NCBI GenBank assembly: GCA_902800965.1
Contig: CADCGK010000010.1
Location: forward strand, 62,001-126,000
From: an uncultured Bacteroidia bacterium
Lineage (GTDB): Bacteria > Bacteroidota > Bacteroidia > Bacteroidales > F082
Reading direction: 5' to 3'
DNA length: 64,000 bases
Shown: positions 7,442-15,068 of the stretch, in pieces
Position numbering within the stretch: position 1 is the first letter of the stretch
How the letters are laid out: every line of letters starts with the position of its first letter
Notes under the pieces: generated by a model
What the model was told of the DNA's origin: nothing
Databases searched by the model: none
The model's input: the letters and a program-made list of their open reading frames with translations, nothing else
Program-made: the position numbers and the translations under genes

Positions 7442-9256
7442 ATGAAAATAGCGCATATTGAACTTCTTTCCCCAGCCAAAAACCTTGACGTTGGCTTGGC
7501 AGCCATCAACCATGGAGCCGATGCCGTGTATATCGGTGGACCTGCCTTTGGCGCCCGTGAGAAGGCGGGCAACAGCATCGGGGACATCGAGAAGCTGTGC
7601 CGTCATGCAGCTTTGTTCGATGCAAAGGTATATGTCACTTTGAACACCCTGCTTTACGAGAACGAGTTGGAACCAGCCCGTCAGTTGGCTTGGGACTGCT
7701 GGAATGCCGGCGTGGATGCACTCATCGTGCAAGACCTGAACCTGCTGCATCTTGATCTGCCGCCCATCCCGCTTCATGCCAGTACGCAGTGCGACAATCT
7801 CACGGTGGAAAGGGTAAAAGAGCTTGAACAACTTGGCTTCGAGCAGGTGGTTCTCGGAAGGGAACTCTCTATCGAGCAAATTCGTGAAATCCGCCAACAA
7901 ACCACTGTCCCGTTGGAGTTCTTTGTTCATGGATCGCTTTGTGTCAGTCACAGCGGCCAGTGCTATCTGAGCCAGTATATCGGCAATCGTTCAGCCAACC
8001 GTGGTGCTTGCGCCCAGCCCTGCCGACTCCCGTGGGAGTTGGGGGAAGTTAGGAGTGAGGAGTTGGGAGTGAGGAGTAAGGACAATTGGAAAACAATAAT
8101 CAAAGGCAAACACCTCCTTTGCTTGAAGGACTTGAACAACAGTGCACATCTGGAAGAGTTGTTGGATGCGGGTATTACCAGCTTCAAGATCGAGGGACGG
8201 CTGAAGGATGCGGATTATGTGAAGAACATCACGGCATACTATCGTCAGCAACTGGATGCCATCTTTGAGCGGCGTCCCGAATATGCACAAGCTTCGCTTG
8301 GTCATTGCAGCTATACATTTGAAGTCAATCCCGAGAAGTCTTTCAACCGCGGTTTTACCGACTATTTTATCCATGGCCGACAACCTAATATCGGTTCGCC
8401 TAATACACCAAAATCGATGGGTGAATACATCGGCGAGGTCAAATGGTGCAACTCCGTTCAGATGGAGATTTTGACCGACAAAACGCTACATAATGGCGAC
8501 GGACTGTGTTTCTTGGATAAGAATGACGAGCTAATAGGAATCAGAGCAGATGTGGTTCATGGAAATAAGGTTTCGTGCAATCGTCCCCATGGCGCCACAA
8601 GGGGCTCTAAGATATATCGTAACTACGACATCGAATGGCAACGCCAAGTGGAGGCTTCCACGGGCAACCGCAAGATTGACATCGATTTGGTGCTGTCGGA
8701 AACCGATGACGGGTTTGAATTGTCCGCTTTGCGTCATTGCGAGGGAGGAACGACCGAAGCAATCCAACCTGACCATAACAGAGCCAGTTCAAGTTGGATT
8801 GCTTCGGCCAAAGGCCTCGCAATGACGGTTACCACCCCAAAAATTGTGGCAAACAACCCAGAAAAGGCCACCGAAAACATCCGAAAGAAACTCTCCCAAT
8901 GGGGCGATACCATCTATAACCCAGTCAATATTGACATTCAGCTATCCCAGCCCTATCTGATTCCAGCATCAGTTTTAGGTGAACTGAAACGGGGACTGGT
9001 TGGGAAGATAGTGGTTAAAGGTGAGAGGTTAGAGGTTAGAGGTGAGAAGTCTGCTCAAGAAAACCTCTCACCTCTCACCTCTCACCCCTCACCTTTAATG
9101 ACTTGCCACCACTGTATCCGCTATGCCAATGGCCTTTGCCCAAAAATCACAGGTAAGCCCGTCGGTCCGTTATACATCCGCAATGGCGAAAACATCTTCC
9201 GTTTGGAATTCGACTGCAAGAAATGTCTCATGTATGTGCAACTGAATAAACTATGA
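7442..9256 (+). CDS. U32 family peptidase-like protein (RlhA/TrhP type)
   Basis: 604 residues. The N-terminal half is a classic U32 domain: LLSPAKNLDVGLAAINHGAD, then HASTQCDNLT, LELSIEQI-like segments and the signature FVHGSLCVSHSGQCYLSQ with GACAQPCRLPW. C-terminal cysteines (CHHCIRYANGLCP, CKKCLMYV) add likely metal or Fe-S ligands. E. coli homologues hydroxylate 23S rRNA C2501 (RlhA) or tRNA wobble uridine (TrhP) and need Fe-S genes and prephenate, so RNA hydroxylation is the likeliest role; annotation as collagenase would be misleading. Three short repeats are inserted in frame (8034-8081, 8731-8828, 9015-9098). The stop overlaps the ABC transporter start by ATGA. Confidence 0.85.
   Translation: MKIAHIELLSPAKNLDVGLAAINHGADAVYIGGPAFGAREKAGNSIGDIEKLCRHAALFDAKVYVTLNTLLYENELEPARQLAWDCWNAGVDALIVQDLNLLHLDLPPIPLHASTQCDNLTVERVKELEQLGFEQVVLGRELSIEQIREIRQQTTVPLEFFVHGSLCVSHSGQCYLSQYIGNRSANRGACAQPCRLPWELGEVRSEELGVRSKDNWKTIIKGKHLLCLKDLNNSAHLEELLDAGITSFKIEGRLKDADYVKNITAYYRQQLDAIFERRPEYAQASLGHCSYTFEVNPEKSFNRGFTDYFIHGRQPNIGSPNTPKSMGEYIGEVKWCNSVQMEILTDKTLHNGDGLCFLDKNDELIGIRADVVHGNKVSCNRPHGATRGSKIYRNYDIEWQRQVEASTGNRKIDIDLVLSETDDGFELSALRHCEGGTTEAIQPDHNRASSSWIASAKGLAMTVTTPKIVANNPEKATENIRKKLSQWGDTIYNPVNIDIQLSQPYLIPASVLGELKRGLVGKIVVKGERLEVRGEKSAQENLSPLTSHPSPLMTCHHCIRYANGLCPKITGKPVGPLYIRNGENIFRLEFDCKKCLMYVQLNKL
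8034..8081. repeat. GGAGTGA/GGAGTTAG purine repeat, in frame
   Basis: Quasi-tandem copies of GGAGT(T/G)(A/G)G lie directly after the U32 signature and are translated as [15 protein letters not shown]. The same peptide [12 protein letters not shown] occurs in the unrelated protein at 29572-31839, showing that the DNA, not the protein, is what is shared. Confidence 0.8.
8731..8828. repeat. Inverted pair of REP/RPE-like elements, in frame
   Basis: Left half begins CGTCATTGCGAGG and right half ends with its exact complement CCTCGCAATGACG (13 bp). An inner stem of 15 bp pairs 8754-8768 with 8793-8807. The whole palindrome is read in frame in the U32 gene as ALRHCEGGTTEAIQ followed by SSSWIASAKGLAMT. 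Each half matches the CGTCATTGCGAG-N-GAAGCAATCC elements at 46375, 52205 and 62386. Confidence 0.85.
9015..9098. repeat. Hairpin of GTGAGAGG repeats, in frame
   Basis: A purine arm (TTAAAGGTGAGAGGTTAGAG...) is followed after about 16 bases by a pyrimidine arm (ACCTCTCACC... ending CCTTTAA), which can fold into a stem of about 30 bp. It is translated as KGERLEVRGEKSAQ and ENLSPLTSHPSPL just before the C-terminal cysteine motif of the U32 protein. Confidence 0.85.
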
Positions 9257-11052
9257 ATCTCTTTCAACTCTTTAAAAATGTCAGTCCATTTGTGAAGCCG
9301 TACAAATGGCTGGTGTTCATTACTTTAGTCCTTACGTTGGTTGGCTCTCTGATGGCTCAGGTCAACGCTATCGTGCTCGACTGGACGGTTGACAAGGTCA
9401 ACGGATTGGTAACTGGTGGCGTGGAATGGGGTGCCCAAGCGATTCGCATCGTCACCATCATTTCGGTGGTGCTGTTGGGTAAGGAAATCCTCTCCGCGCT
9501 CATCACCTTCGCCCAAAACTACTACGGTGAACGCATGCGTATCTTCGTCAGCCGCGACCTGGCGCAAAGCGTCATCGAGAAAGTCCTGACCTTCAAGATG
9601 GCTTTCTTCAACTCTGGTGACAACGCCACAGGTAAGCTTCAAGCCCGTATCGACCAAGGTGTGAGCAGCCTCTCTCGCACGGTTCAGAACTTCTTCATCG
9701 ACCTGTTGCCGCTGTTTACGAGTGCTTTATTGGCCTTAATCTTGATGTTCATCGCTAATGTCTATGTGGGATTGGTGGCCTTGGGTATTGTGCCCATCTA
9801 TTTCTGGATCACCTATCGTCAGGCCCGTCGGTTGAAAGGCTGGCGCCGTGAGATGCGTTCCCATTTGGAGACCAAGAGCCAGGGCATCAAGAATATCATC
9901 GATTCCATCAACGTCATCAAGAGCTTCAACCGTGAGCAGATCGAGGGACAGAAGCAACTCGACATCCAGAACCAAGTCACGGAAAACCAGATGAAGACCC
10001 GTAGGGTGGCCTTCTATTACAACGGCATCAAGAGCTTTGTGAAGCAGGTGGGCACCGTCTTGGTCATCATCCTTACCGCCTATCTGGTGCTGAAAGGCTA
10101 TCCAGGCATGACCATCGGTAAGATCATGTACCACGTGATGCTGTTCAGCAACGTCATCGCCCCCATCACTCAGCTGCAGCGCATCTTCGACGATGTCAAC
10201 GACGCCTTGATTTACGCCGAGGGCTTCTTCTCCATTCTCGATTCGGAGAAGGACATCGAGCCTTCGGGCAATTACAAGCCTGAGAAGATCCATGGAAAAT
10301 TCGAGATGAAACATGTCGATTTCACCTATCCCAACGGCAACCAGGCCTTGTTTGATGTCAACATGACCATCGAGCCGAACAAGATCACCGCTTTGGTGGG
10401 ACTTTCAGGAGCAGGCAAGAGCACCATCGTCAACCTGTTGGATAAGTTTTATGAACCCCAAGTTGGCACGATTACCTTGGACGGTGTCGATTTGCGGGAA
10501 TACGATACCAAGTTCCTGCGTGAGAACATCGGTTTGGTGCTGCAGAAGAACCATATCTTCGACGGTACCATCGAGGAGAACATCCTTTACGGCAAGCCTG
10601 ATGCCACCCATGAAGAGGTGGTGGAAGCCGCCAAGAAGTCGTATATCTACGATCAGATCATGCAGCTGCCCAAGCAGTTCGAGAACAAGGCTTCCGACCT
10701 CAGTGGCGGTCAGCAGCAGCGCATCGCCATCGCCCGTATGTTCCTCAAGAATCCGCCTATTATCTTCTTGGACGAGCCCACGGCCTCATTGGATGCCATT
10801 GCCACCGAGCAGATCAAAAACAGCTTGGATGCCATCAAAAAGGATCGTACTGTCATCATCATCTCGCACAGCATCTCGCAGATCATCGATGCCGACATGA
10901 TTTACGCCCTCCAGATTGGCCGTGTGGAAGAGTCGGGCGATCCCGATGAGATCTACAAGAAAGGCGGCATCTACAAGGACATCATCGATGCCTCGGCAAG
11001 AAGTTTGAACATTGAGAAGATTGCCCGGACAATTGGGGATGAAAAGGGTTGA
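9253..11052 (+). CDS. ABC transporter, fused permease and ATPase (MsbA-like)
   Basis: 599 residues: an exporter-type membrane domain with about six helices (residues 15-310) and a C-terminal ATPase. Walker A is GLSGAGKST (Lys389), signature LSGGQQQRIAIARM, Walker B IIFLDEPTASLD, and the switch His is in IIISHSIS. Half-transporters of this type form homodimers that flip lipids or export peptides and drugs; the substrate cannot be told from sequence. It starts within the stop of the U32 gene (ATGA) and is therefore translationally coupled to it. Confidence 0.9.
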   Translation: MNLFQLFKNVSPFVKPYKWLVFITLVLTLVGSLMAQVNAIVLDWTVDKVNGLVTGGVEWGAQAIRIVTIISVVLLGKEILSALITFAQNYYGERMRIFVSRDLAQSVIEKVLTFKMAFFNSGDNATGKLQARIDQGVSSLSRTVQNFFIDLLPLFTSALLALILMFIANVYVGLVALGIVPIYFWITYRQARRLKGWRREMRSHLETKSQGIKNIIDSINVIKSFNREQIEGQKQLDIQNQVTENQMKTRRVAFYYNGIKSFVKQVGTVLVIILTAYLVLKGYPGMTIGKIMYHVMLFSNVIAPITQLQRIFDDVNDALIYAEGFFSILDSEKDIEPSGNYKPEKIHGKFEMKHVDFTYPNGNQALFDVNMTIEPNKITALVGLSGAGKSTIVNLLDKFYEPQVGTITLDGVDLREYDTKFLRENIGLVLQKNHIFDGTIEENILYGKPDATHEEVVEAAKKSYIYDQIMQLPKQFENKASDLSGGQQQRIAIARMFLKNPPIIFLDEPTASLDAIATEQIKNSLDAIKKDRTVIIISHSISQIIDADMIYALQIGRVEESGDPDEIYKKGGIYKDIIDASARSLNIEKIARTIGDEKG

Positions 11053-11069
11053 AAATCCCCATCCTTTCC

Positions 11070-11088
11070 AAATGGATGAAATGGATGG
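11070..11088 (+). repeat. 19-bp inverted repeat, left copy
   Basis: AAATGGATGAAATGGATGG. The inverse of this sequence recurs at 11921-11939 with one mismatch; together they bracket the HTH and DUF5618 genes. Confidence 0.5.
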
Positions 11089-11134
11089 AGCTCTCCATCT
11101 CACTTGAGGTTACCTTTGCGGAAACTCCGGTGAC

Positions 11135-11389
11135 ATGGCGGAAAAAGAATCTAACGAAATCCACATCGGGCGCCTCATTCAGGAGCAACTGAAGACCGAC
11201 CAGCGCAGTGTGTCGTGGCTGGCCAAGCAGATTCCCTGTACCCGCAACCATCTCTACAAGATCTTCAGGAAACCTTCCATTGACTGCGCCTTGCTGCTCC
11301 GCATCTCGCAGGCGATGCAGTTCAACTTCTTCCGTTATTACTGGGCCGAGGTGGCTAAAGGGATGAAGGAAAGGTTGGGGGAGGAGTGA
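11135..11389 (+). CDS. Small HTH (XRE-like) protein
   Basis: 84 residues. The central part (SVSWLAKQIPCTRNHLYKIF) reads as a helix-turn-helix and is followed by SIDCALLLRISQAM, as in small Bacteroidales XRE-like proteins. It probably binds DNA; no target is evident except the nearby GGATGG-rich sequences at 11070 and 11921-11992. A TACCTTTG box at 11111-11118 supports its own promoter. It converges on the DUF5618 gene with only five bases between stops, and both are bracketed by a 19-bp inverted repeat. Confidence 0.7.
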   Translation: MAEKESNEIHIGRLIQEQLKTDQRSVSWLAKQIPCTRNHLYKIFRKPSIDCALLLRISQAMQFNFFRYYWAEVAKGMKERLGEE

Positions 11390-11394
11390 CACTT

Positions 11395-11805
11395 TTACGG
11401 TAACAACACCGCGCACCTGTCGATGATATCATTCGCAAGGCGAAACCCCGCACCGCAAACGTTTTTTTCTTGATTGCCATCGTATCCCATATAAACATGG
11501 ATTGTTTCATAAGCCGTGTTGAACAGGGCGAGTAGTTTTTTGTCGCGTTTCGCCACCTCATCTCTGTAATCAATAACGTCGGGATGTATTCGTCCGACTT
11601 TTTTCACATGAAATACGGCGTCAAGGATAAGCAGCACTCCGTTCCACAACGTATTTCCAGCCATGCGGACGTATTTCCGATCCATGTAAAGTTGGGTTTC
11701 GTAATCGAGTTGACCGTGATTTTTCAACAAGTCTTTGGCATTCTCCACGTAGCGGCGGGCTTCGTTGACGGGATCCACTACGGTTTCATGCATGGTGTCT
11801 TTCAT
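11395..11805 (-). CDS. DUF5618 family protein
   Basis: 136 residues. EARRYVENAKDLL, RKYVRMAGNTLWNGVLLILD, and GAGFRLANDIIDRC are the family landmarks. A second copy is encoded at 59139-59528 with the same motifs at about half identity by eye. The family is restricted largely to Bacteroidales and has no known function; it looks all-helical and cytoplasmic. The neighbouring HTH gene converges on it. The second in-frame ATG, four codons on, is an alternative start. Confidence 0.7.
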   Translation of the reverse strand: MKDTMHETVVDPVNEARRYVENAKDLLKNHGQLDYETQLYMDRKYVRMAGNTLWNGVLLILDAVFHVKKVGRIHPDVIDYRDEVAKRDKKLLALFNTAYETIHVYMGYDGNQEKNVCGAGFRLANDIIDRCAVLLP

Positions 11806-11920
11806 GACGGGTGTGTTTTAGTTTATTAATTCAATACGTTATATTCATGCTGCAAAAATAAGCATTAATTTTCATTTGTCAAGAGATTGATGAATTTTTT
11901 TCCAATGTTTTGGTTTTTCC

Positions 11921-11939
11921 CCATCCACTTCATCCATTT
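11921..11939 (-). repeat. 19-bp inverted repeat, right copy
   Basis: The minus strand reads AAATGGATGAAGTGGATGG, one mismatch from the + strand sequence at 11070-11088. It lies upstream of the DUF5618 start. Confidence 0.5.
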
Positions 11940-11947
11940 CCATCCCA

Positions 11948-11992
11948 AATTATCCATTTTGGATACAGTTTCTGTATCCGATTTGGATAATT
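11948..11992. promoter_or_regulatory. Long palindrome in a divergent intergenic region
   Basis: Arms of 21 bases (11948-11968 and 11972-11992) are complementary at 18 positions around a 3-base centre; the core is GGATACAG-TTT-CTGTATCC. No T-run follows, so an operator is more likely than a terminator. It sits in the largest gene-free gap of the window (11806-12084), between the divergent DUF5618 gene and the small gene at 12085. Confidence 0.5.
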
Positions 11993-12017
11993 AAAATATT
12001 GATTATCAAATAATTAA

Positions 12018-12049
12018 TTTGATTTTTTTTTGGATTTATTGTATTTTTG
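12018..12049 (+). promoter_or_regulatory. Bacteroidetes-type promoter
   Basis: TTTG at 12018-12021 and TATTTTTG at 12042-12049 with 20 bases between, close to the TTTG-N19-TAnnTTTG consensus. It drives the small gene at 12085. Confidence 0.6.
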
Positions 12050-12084
12050 CAGGCGATAAATTAACCACACAAATTCATAATGAT

Positions 12085-12297
12085 ATGAAAAACGAAATAA
12101 AAGAAAAACTGCAGAATTGGTCCTTAACCAACAATGATCATCCACAAGACAATGAAAGATTGTATGAAATTGTCAAGCTAACAATGAATGAAAAAATCAG
12201 TGAGCATGATTTTTATAAAGTTGTCAATAGAAAGCCAAAAACATCTTATCGAAGATATGAAGATTTATATGGCTTTGCTAAGTATTTAAACAAATAA
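12085..12297 (+). CDS. Small hypothetical protein
   Basis: 70 residues, beginning MKNEIKEKLQNW. I do not recognise a family. It is hydrophilic, with no signal peptide or membrane segment, and ends in a basic-aromatic stretch (SYRRYEDLYGFAKYLNK). A good promoter sits 36 bases upstream and the A+T content is higher than in the housekeeping genes. The longer frame from 12019 would start inside the promoter and is rejected. The gene at 12323 follows 25 bases later and could share the transcript. Confidence 0.5.
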   Translation: MKNEIKEKLQNWSLTNNDHPQDNERLYEIVKLTMNEKISEHDFYKVVNRKPKTSYRRYEDLYGFAKYLNK

Positions 12298-12322
12298 AGA
12301 GGTAGATAAAACCAAAATTACT

Positions 12323-12514
12323 ATGCAAAAATTTGTATGTCAACCAAATCTGGATGGTAAATTTGAAATTGCCAGATGGGATGAAATCGAAAAACAATAT
12401 GTTCCAATCCCCAATGAGGTTTACTCTTGCGAAAAAGAAGCAGAAGACTGGGCGCGAAAGCTAAATAAAGAATACAAAGAAGAGCTTCAACAAGAAAAAG
12501 AAAAGCAAAAATAA
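12323..12514 (+). CDS. Small hypothetical protein
   Basis: 63 residues, no recognised family. The first half (MQKFVCQPNLDGKFEIARWD) looks like a small beta sheet and the C-terminus is a charged helix rich in Lys and Glu. No export signal. It follows the 70-residue gene in the same direction and has similar A+T-rich composition, so the two may be an accessory pair. It could also be a chance frame, though its codon use and clean start argue for a gene. Confidence 0.45.
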   Translation: MQKFVCQPNLDGKFEIARWDEIEKQYVPIPNEVYSCEKEAEDWARKLNKEYKEELQQEKEKQK

Positions 12515-12637
12515 TAAGAGATTGTTCAAAGAAGTATTTAGAGATTACATTAAAAACTAGAGCAATTGAATGTCCCTGGAAAGAAAGTCTTTAAGAAGCA
12601 AAATAACACAAATTGAACTAACTAACATCAACACACC

Positions 12638-13309
12638 ATGAAAAAGACAATGAGAAGGGCGGCTCTGCTGCTGATGCTTGTGACGACAATCACGGGCTGC
12701 GAGAAAAAGAACAAACACGAGTACGTCGACCTCGGCCTGCCGAGCGGCACCCTATGGGCCTCCTGCAACGTGGGCGCAAGCAGCCCTGAGGAATATGGCG
12801 ACTACTTCGTCTGGGGCGAAACCACTGCAAAAAAAATCTATGACTGGCGCACCTACAAGTACTGTAACGGCGACTACGACGAGCTGACAAAGTACTGCAA
12901 CGACTCCGATTACGGCCACAACGGCTTCACTGATGACCTGACTACCTTGTTGCCTGAGGACGACGCGGCCACGGCCAACTGGGGCAGCAACTGGCGTGCG
13001 CCTACCCAAGAAGAATGGGAGGAACTGAAACACAACACTACCAAGATATGGACGACGCAGAATGGTGTGAGTGGAATGCTCTTCACCGCGAGCAACGGCA
13101 ATAGCATCTTCCTGCCGGCAGCTGGCAGCCGCTGGGGCGACGAGCTCTACGATGCCGGCAACTTCGGCTTCTACTGGTCGAGTACGCTCTACACAAGCGA
13201 CCCAATCAACGCGTGGCGCTTCTACTTCTATTCGGACGACTTCGACTTGATGAACTACTACGACTACCGCGGCTTCGGTCAATCTGTTCGGCCTGTCCGT
13301 CAGAACTAA
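12638..13309 (+). CDS. FISUMP-domain lipoprotein
   Basis: 223 residues. A lipoprotein signal ends in TTITGC (Cys21). The body is one FISUMP-type domain: VDLGLPSGTLWASCNVGAS, EYGDYFVWGET, WRAPTQEEWEEL, FLPAAGSR, YWSSTLYTS and a closing VRPVRQN. This fold is common in surface lipoproteins of Fibrobacter and gut Bacteroidales; its ligand is unknown. It lies in an accessory cluster of secreted proteins, and the same domain recurs in the pseudogene at 18812 and the kinase at 20017. G+C is clearly higher than in the lipoprotein gene that follows. Confidence 0.8.
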   Translation: MKKTMRRAALLLMLVTTITGCEKKNKHEYVDLGLPSGTLWASCNVGASSPEEYGDYFVWGETTAKKIYDWRTYKYCNGDYDELTKYCNDSDYGHNGFTDDLTTLLPEDDAATANWGSNWRAPTQEEWEELKHNTTKIWTTQNGVSGMLFTASNGNSIFLPAAGSRWGDELYDAGNFGFYWSSTLYTSDPINAWRFYFYSDDFDLMNYYDYRGFGQSVRPVRQN

Positions 13310-13400
13310 CCCTTGTTTCGTTACGGGCAGAGCGGGCGAAGACAAAAAAGTTGTCGGGCGGGGTGCAATAAACGAATGTCTAATGTATAACTAATGTACA

Positions 13401-15068
13401 ATGAAAAAATTGATTTATGCAGTAATGCTCCTACTTGGTTTGAGCATGATGTTCTCTTGCGGACAACAGCGTTCCAAAAACAACAATGCAACAGAAAACC
13501 AGACTATTAAAAGCGAAATTGTTTCTGATGGAAATGACGATAGAGCCACGGAGGAAAGTTCTATTCCGGAAGTTACTTCAGTTGATAATGATTACAAATG
13601 GCTTGAAGGAGTTTGGGCGGCTGAAGATGAAGAGTCACACGAATCTGTCAAAATGATTATTACTGATACATATTTTCAATTTAATAGAGGTTTTACGGAT
13701 GCCATGAATGATAGAGTTGAGGAACAACCTAAGATAGTATATAGTATTGAGACTCGCTATAATGTAATTCTTGAAAAAGAGATTTTGAGTTTTGACGAGG
13801 ATTATGATAACATAGGTGTTGATGTTGAACGTCGGTGTCCTTATGTTGTTCTTGGCGAGTTTAGTCCTATTCTGTACTTGAAGAAAATCGAAGGACAGAC
13901 AACAGAAGAGGCTGTCGCAAAAGCAAATCAATTAAAAGCCCAAACAATTCACGGGATAACCGATCCTGCATCTTATACCTGGGCAGATGAGAACCTATAC
14001 GGTAAAGTACAATCATATGAAGAGAGCACCAACAATCTCTCTGGCTATTGTGTGACGAAAAAGTTTGACAACAATGGGCGTATGGTTTATTATCATGCAG
14101 AAGGAGGTTGGATTTTGGGGTATAGTATCTATCCCAAAGGTGAAAATTTACCAATTTTAGATAAGATAAATGCTAATGGATCTCAAACACTAAATTCGGC
14201 AGGTCATTGTCATTTTATATTAGACCACCATTTATTGAACCCTATACACATGGGCAACAGCTCTCCCGGATCTCCTGCTTCTTTTAATTCTTCTTATAAT
14301 TATGACAATGAAATTACATACAAATACAATAAAGATCATATTACTGCAATTTACAAAAACAACCAATTACTTTACGAGTTTGAATATGATATTTACGGCC
14401 GCGTTATAAAGACATTGGAAAACGGCAAACCAAGAATCAAAATTACTTGGAGTGATTACGGGGATCCCCAACACGTTGGTTATAATATAAAATTTTATTC
14501 ACCCGAAGGGTATGATGGAGGTGAATACAGGTATGCTTGGAAGTCAAAGGATATTTTGGCGGCAGTTAAGAACAATGGTAAAGAAGACTACTATTCTTAT
14601 CCCGAGTTTACCTTTTATGATTTCCCACAAGTGAAAACGGTAACGTGGCAGTCTAACAGAGAGACTTTTGGTACAGATTGCTATTTTTACGATAATAAAG
14701 GACATTTGATTCACGTGGTCTCAAGTAACAACAAAATAGGTAATTACAATATAGATGGAAATAAAAACGATTACTTTAGTGGCTATTGCAAGTCATACAA
14801 ATACAATGACCAAGGAGATGTCTATTCTGCAACTACAGCAACCATTTTCTGGCCATGGAACCATAGACATTACAATGAGTTTATCAATTACCTTTTTAGA
14901 TACGACTTCAACCAACTTCCTGCTTCAACAGAGGAAACAATATGGCGCTATGAATACGATGGCCATGGAAATTGGACAAAAAGGGAACGCTATGAAGTGG
15001 TTCACGGAGATATTGACATTGAGAATCTAAAAGATATAACCACCAGAAAATATGTGTATTATGAATAA
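13401..15068 (+). CDS. Large lipoprotein of unknown function with YD-like motifs
   Basis: 555 residues with a lipoprotein signal (SMMFSC, Cys20) and a low-complexity hydrophilic linker after it. The C-terminal half contains several short motifs resembling YD/RHS repeats, such as EYDIYGRVIKT, FYDNKGHLIHV, YNDQGDVYS and EYDGHGNWTKR. No enzyme motif was found. The gene is markedly A+T-rich. It overlaps the next gene through ATGAATAA, so the two are translationally coupled and probably act together at the cell surface or in the periplasm. Confidence 0.6.
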   Translation: MKKLIYAVMLLLGLSMMFSCGQQRSKNNNATENQTIKSEIVSDGNDDRATEESSIPEVTSVDNDYKWLEGVWAAEDEESHESVKMIITDTYFQFNRGFTDAMNDRVEEQPKIVYSIETRYNVILEKEILSFDEDYDNIGVDVERRCPYVVLGEFSPILYLKKIEGQTTEEAVAKANQLKAQTIHGITDPASYTWADENLYGKVQSYEESTNNLSGYCVTKKFDNNGRMVYYHAEGGWILGYSIYPKGENLPILDKINANGSQTLNSAGHCHFILDHHLLNPIHMGNSSPGSPASFNSSYNYDNEITYKYNKDHITAIYKNNQLLYEFEYDIYGRVIKTLENGKPRIKITWSDYGDPQHVGYNIKFYSPEGYDGGEYRYAWKSKDILAAVKNNGKEDYYSYPEFTFYDFPQVKTVTWQSNRETFGTDCYFYDNKGHLIHVVSSNNKIGNYNIDGNKNDYFSGYCKSYKYNDQGDVYSATTATIFWPWNHRHYNEFINYLFRYDFNQLPASTEETIWRYEYDGHGNWTKRERYEVVHGDIDIENLKDITTRKYVYYE

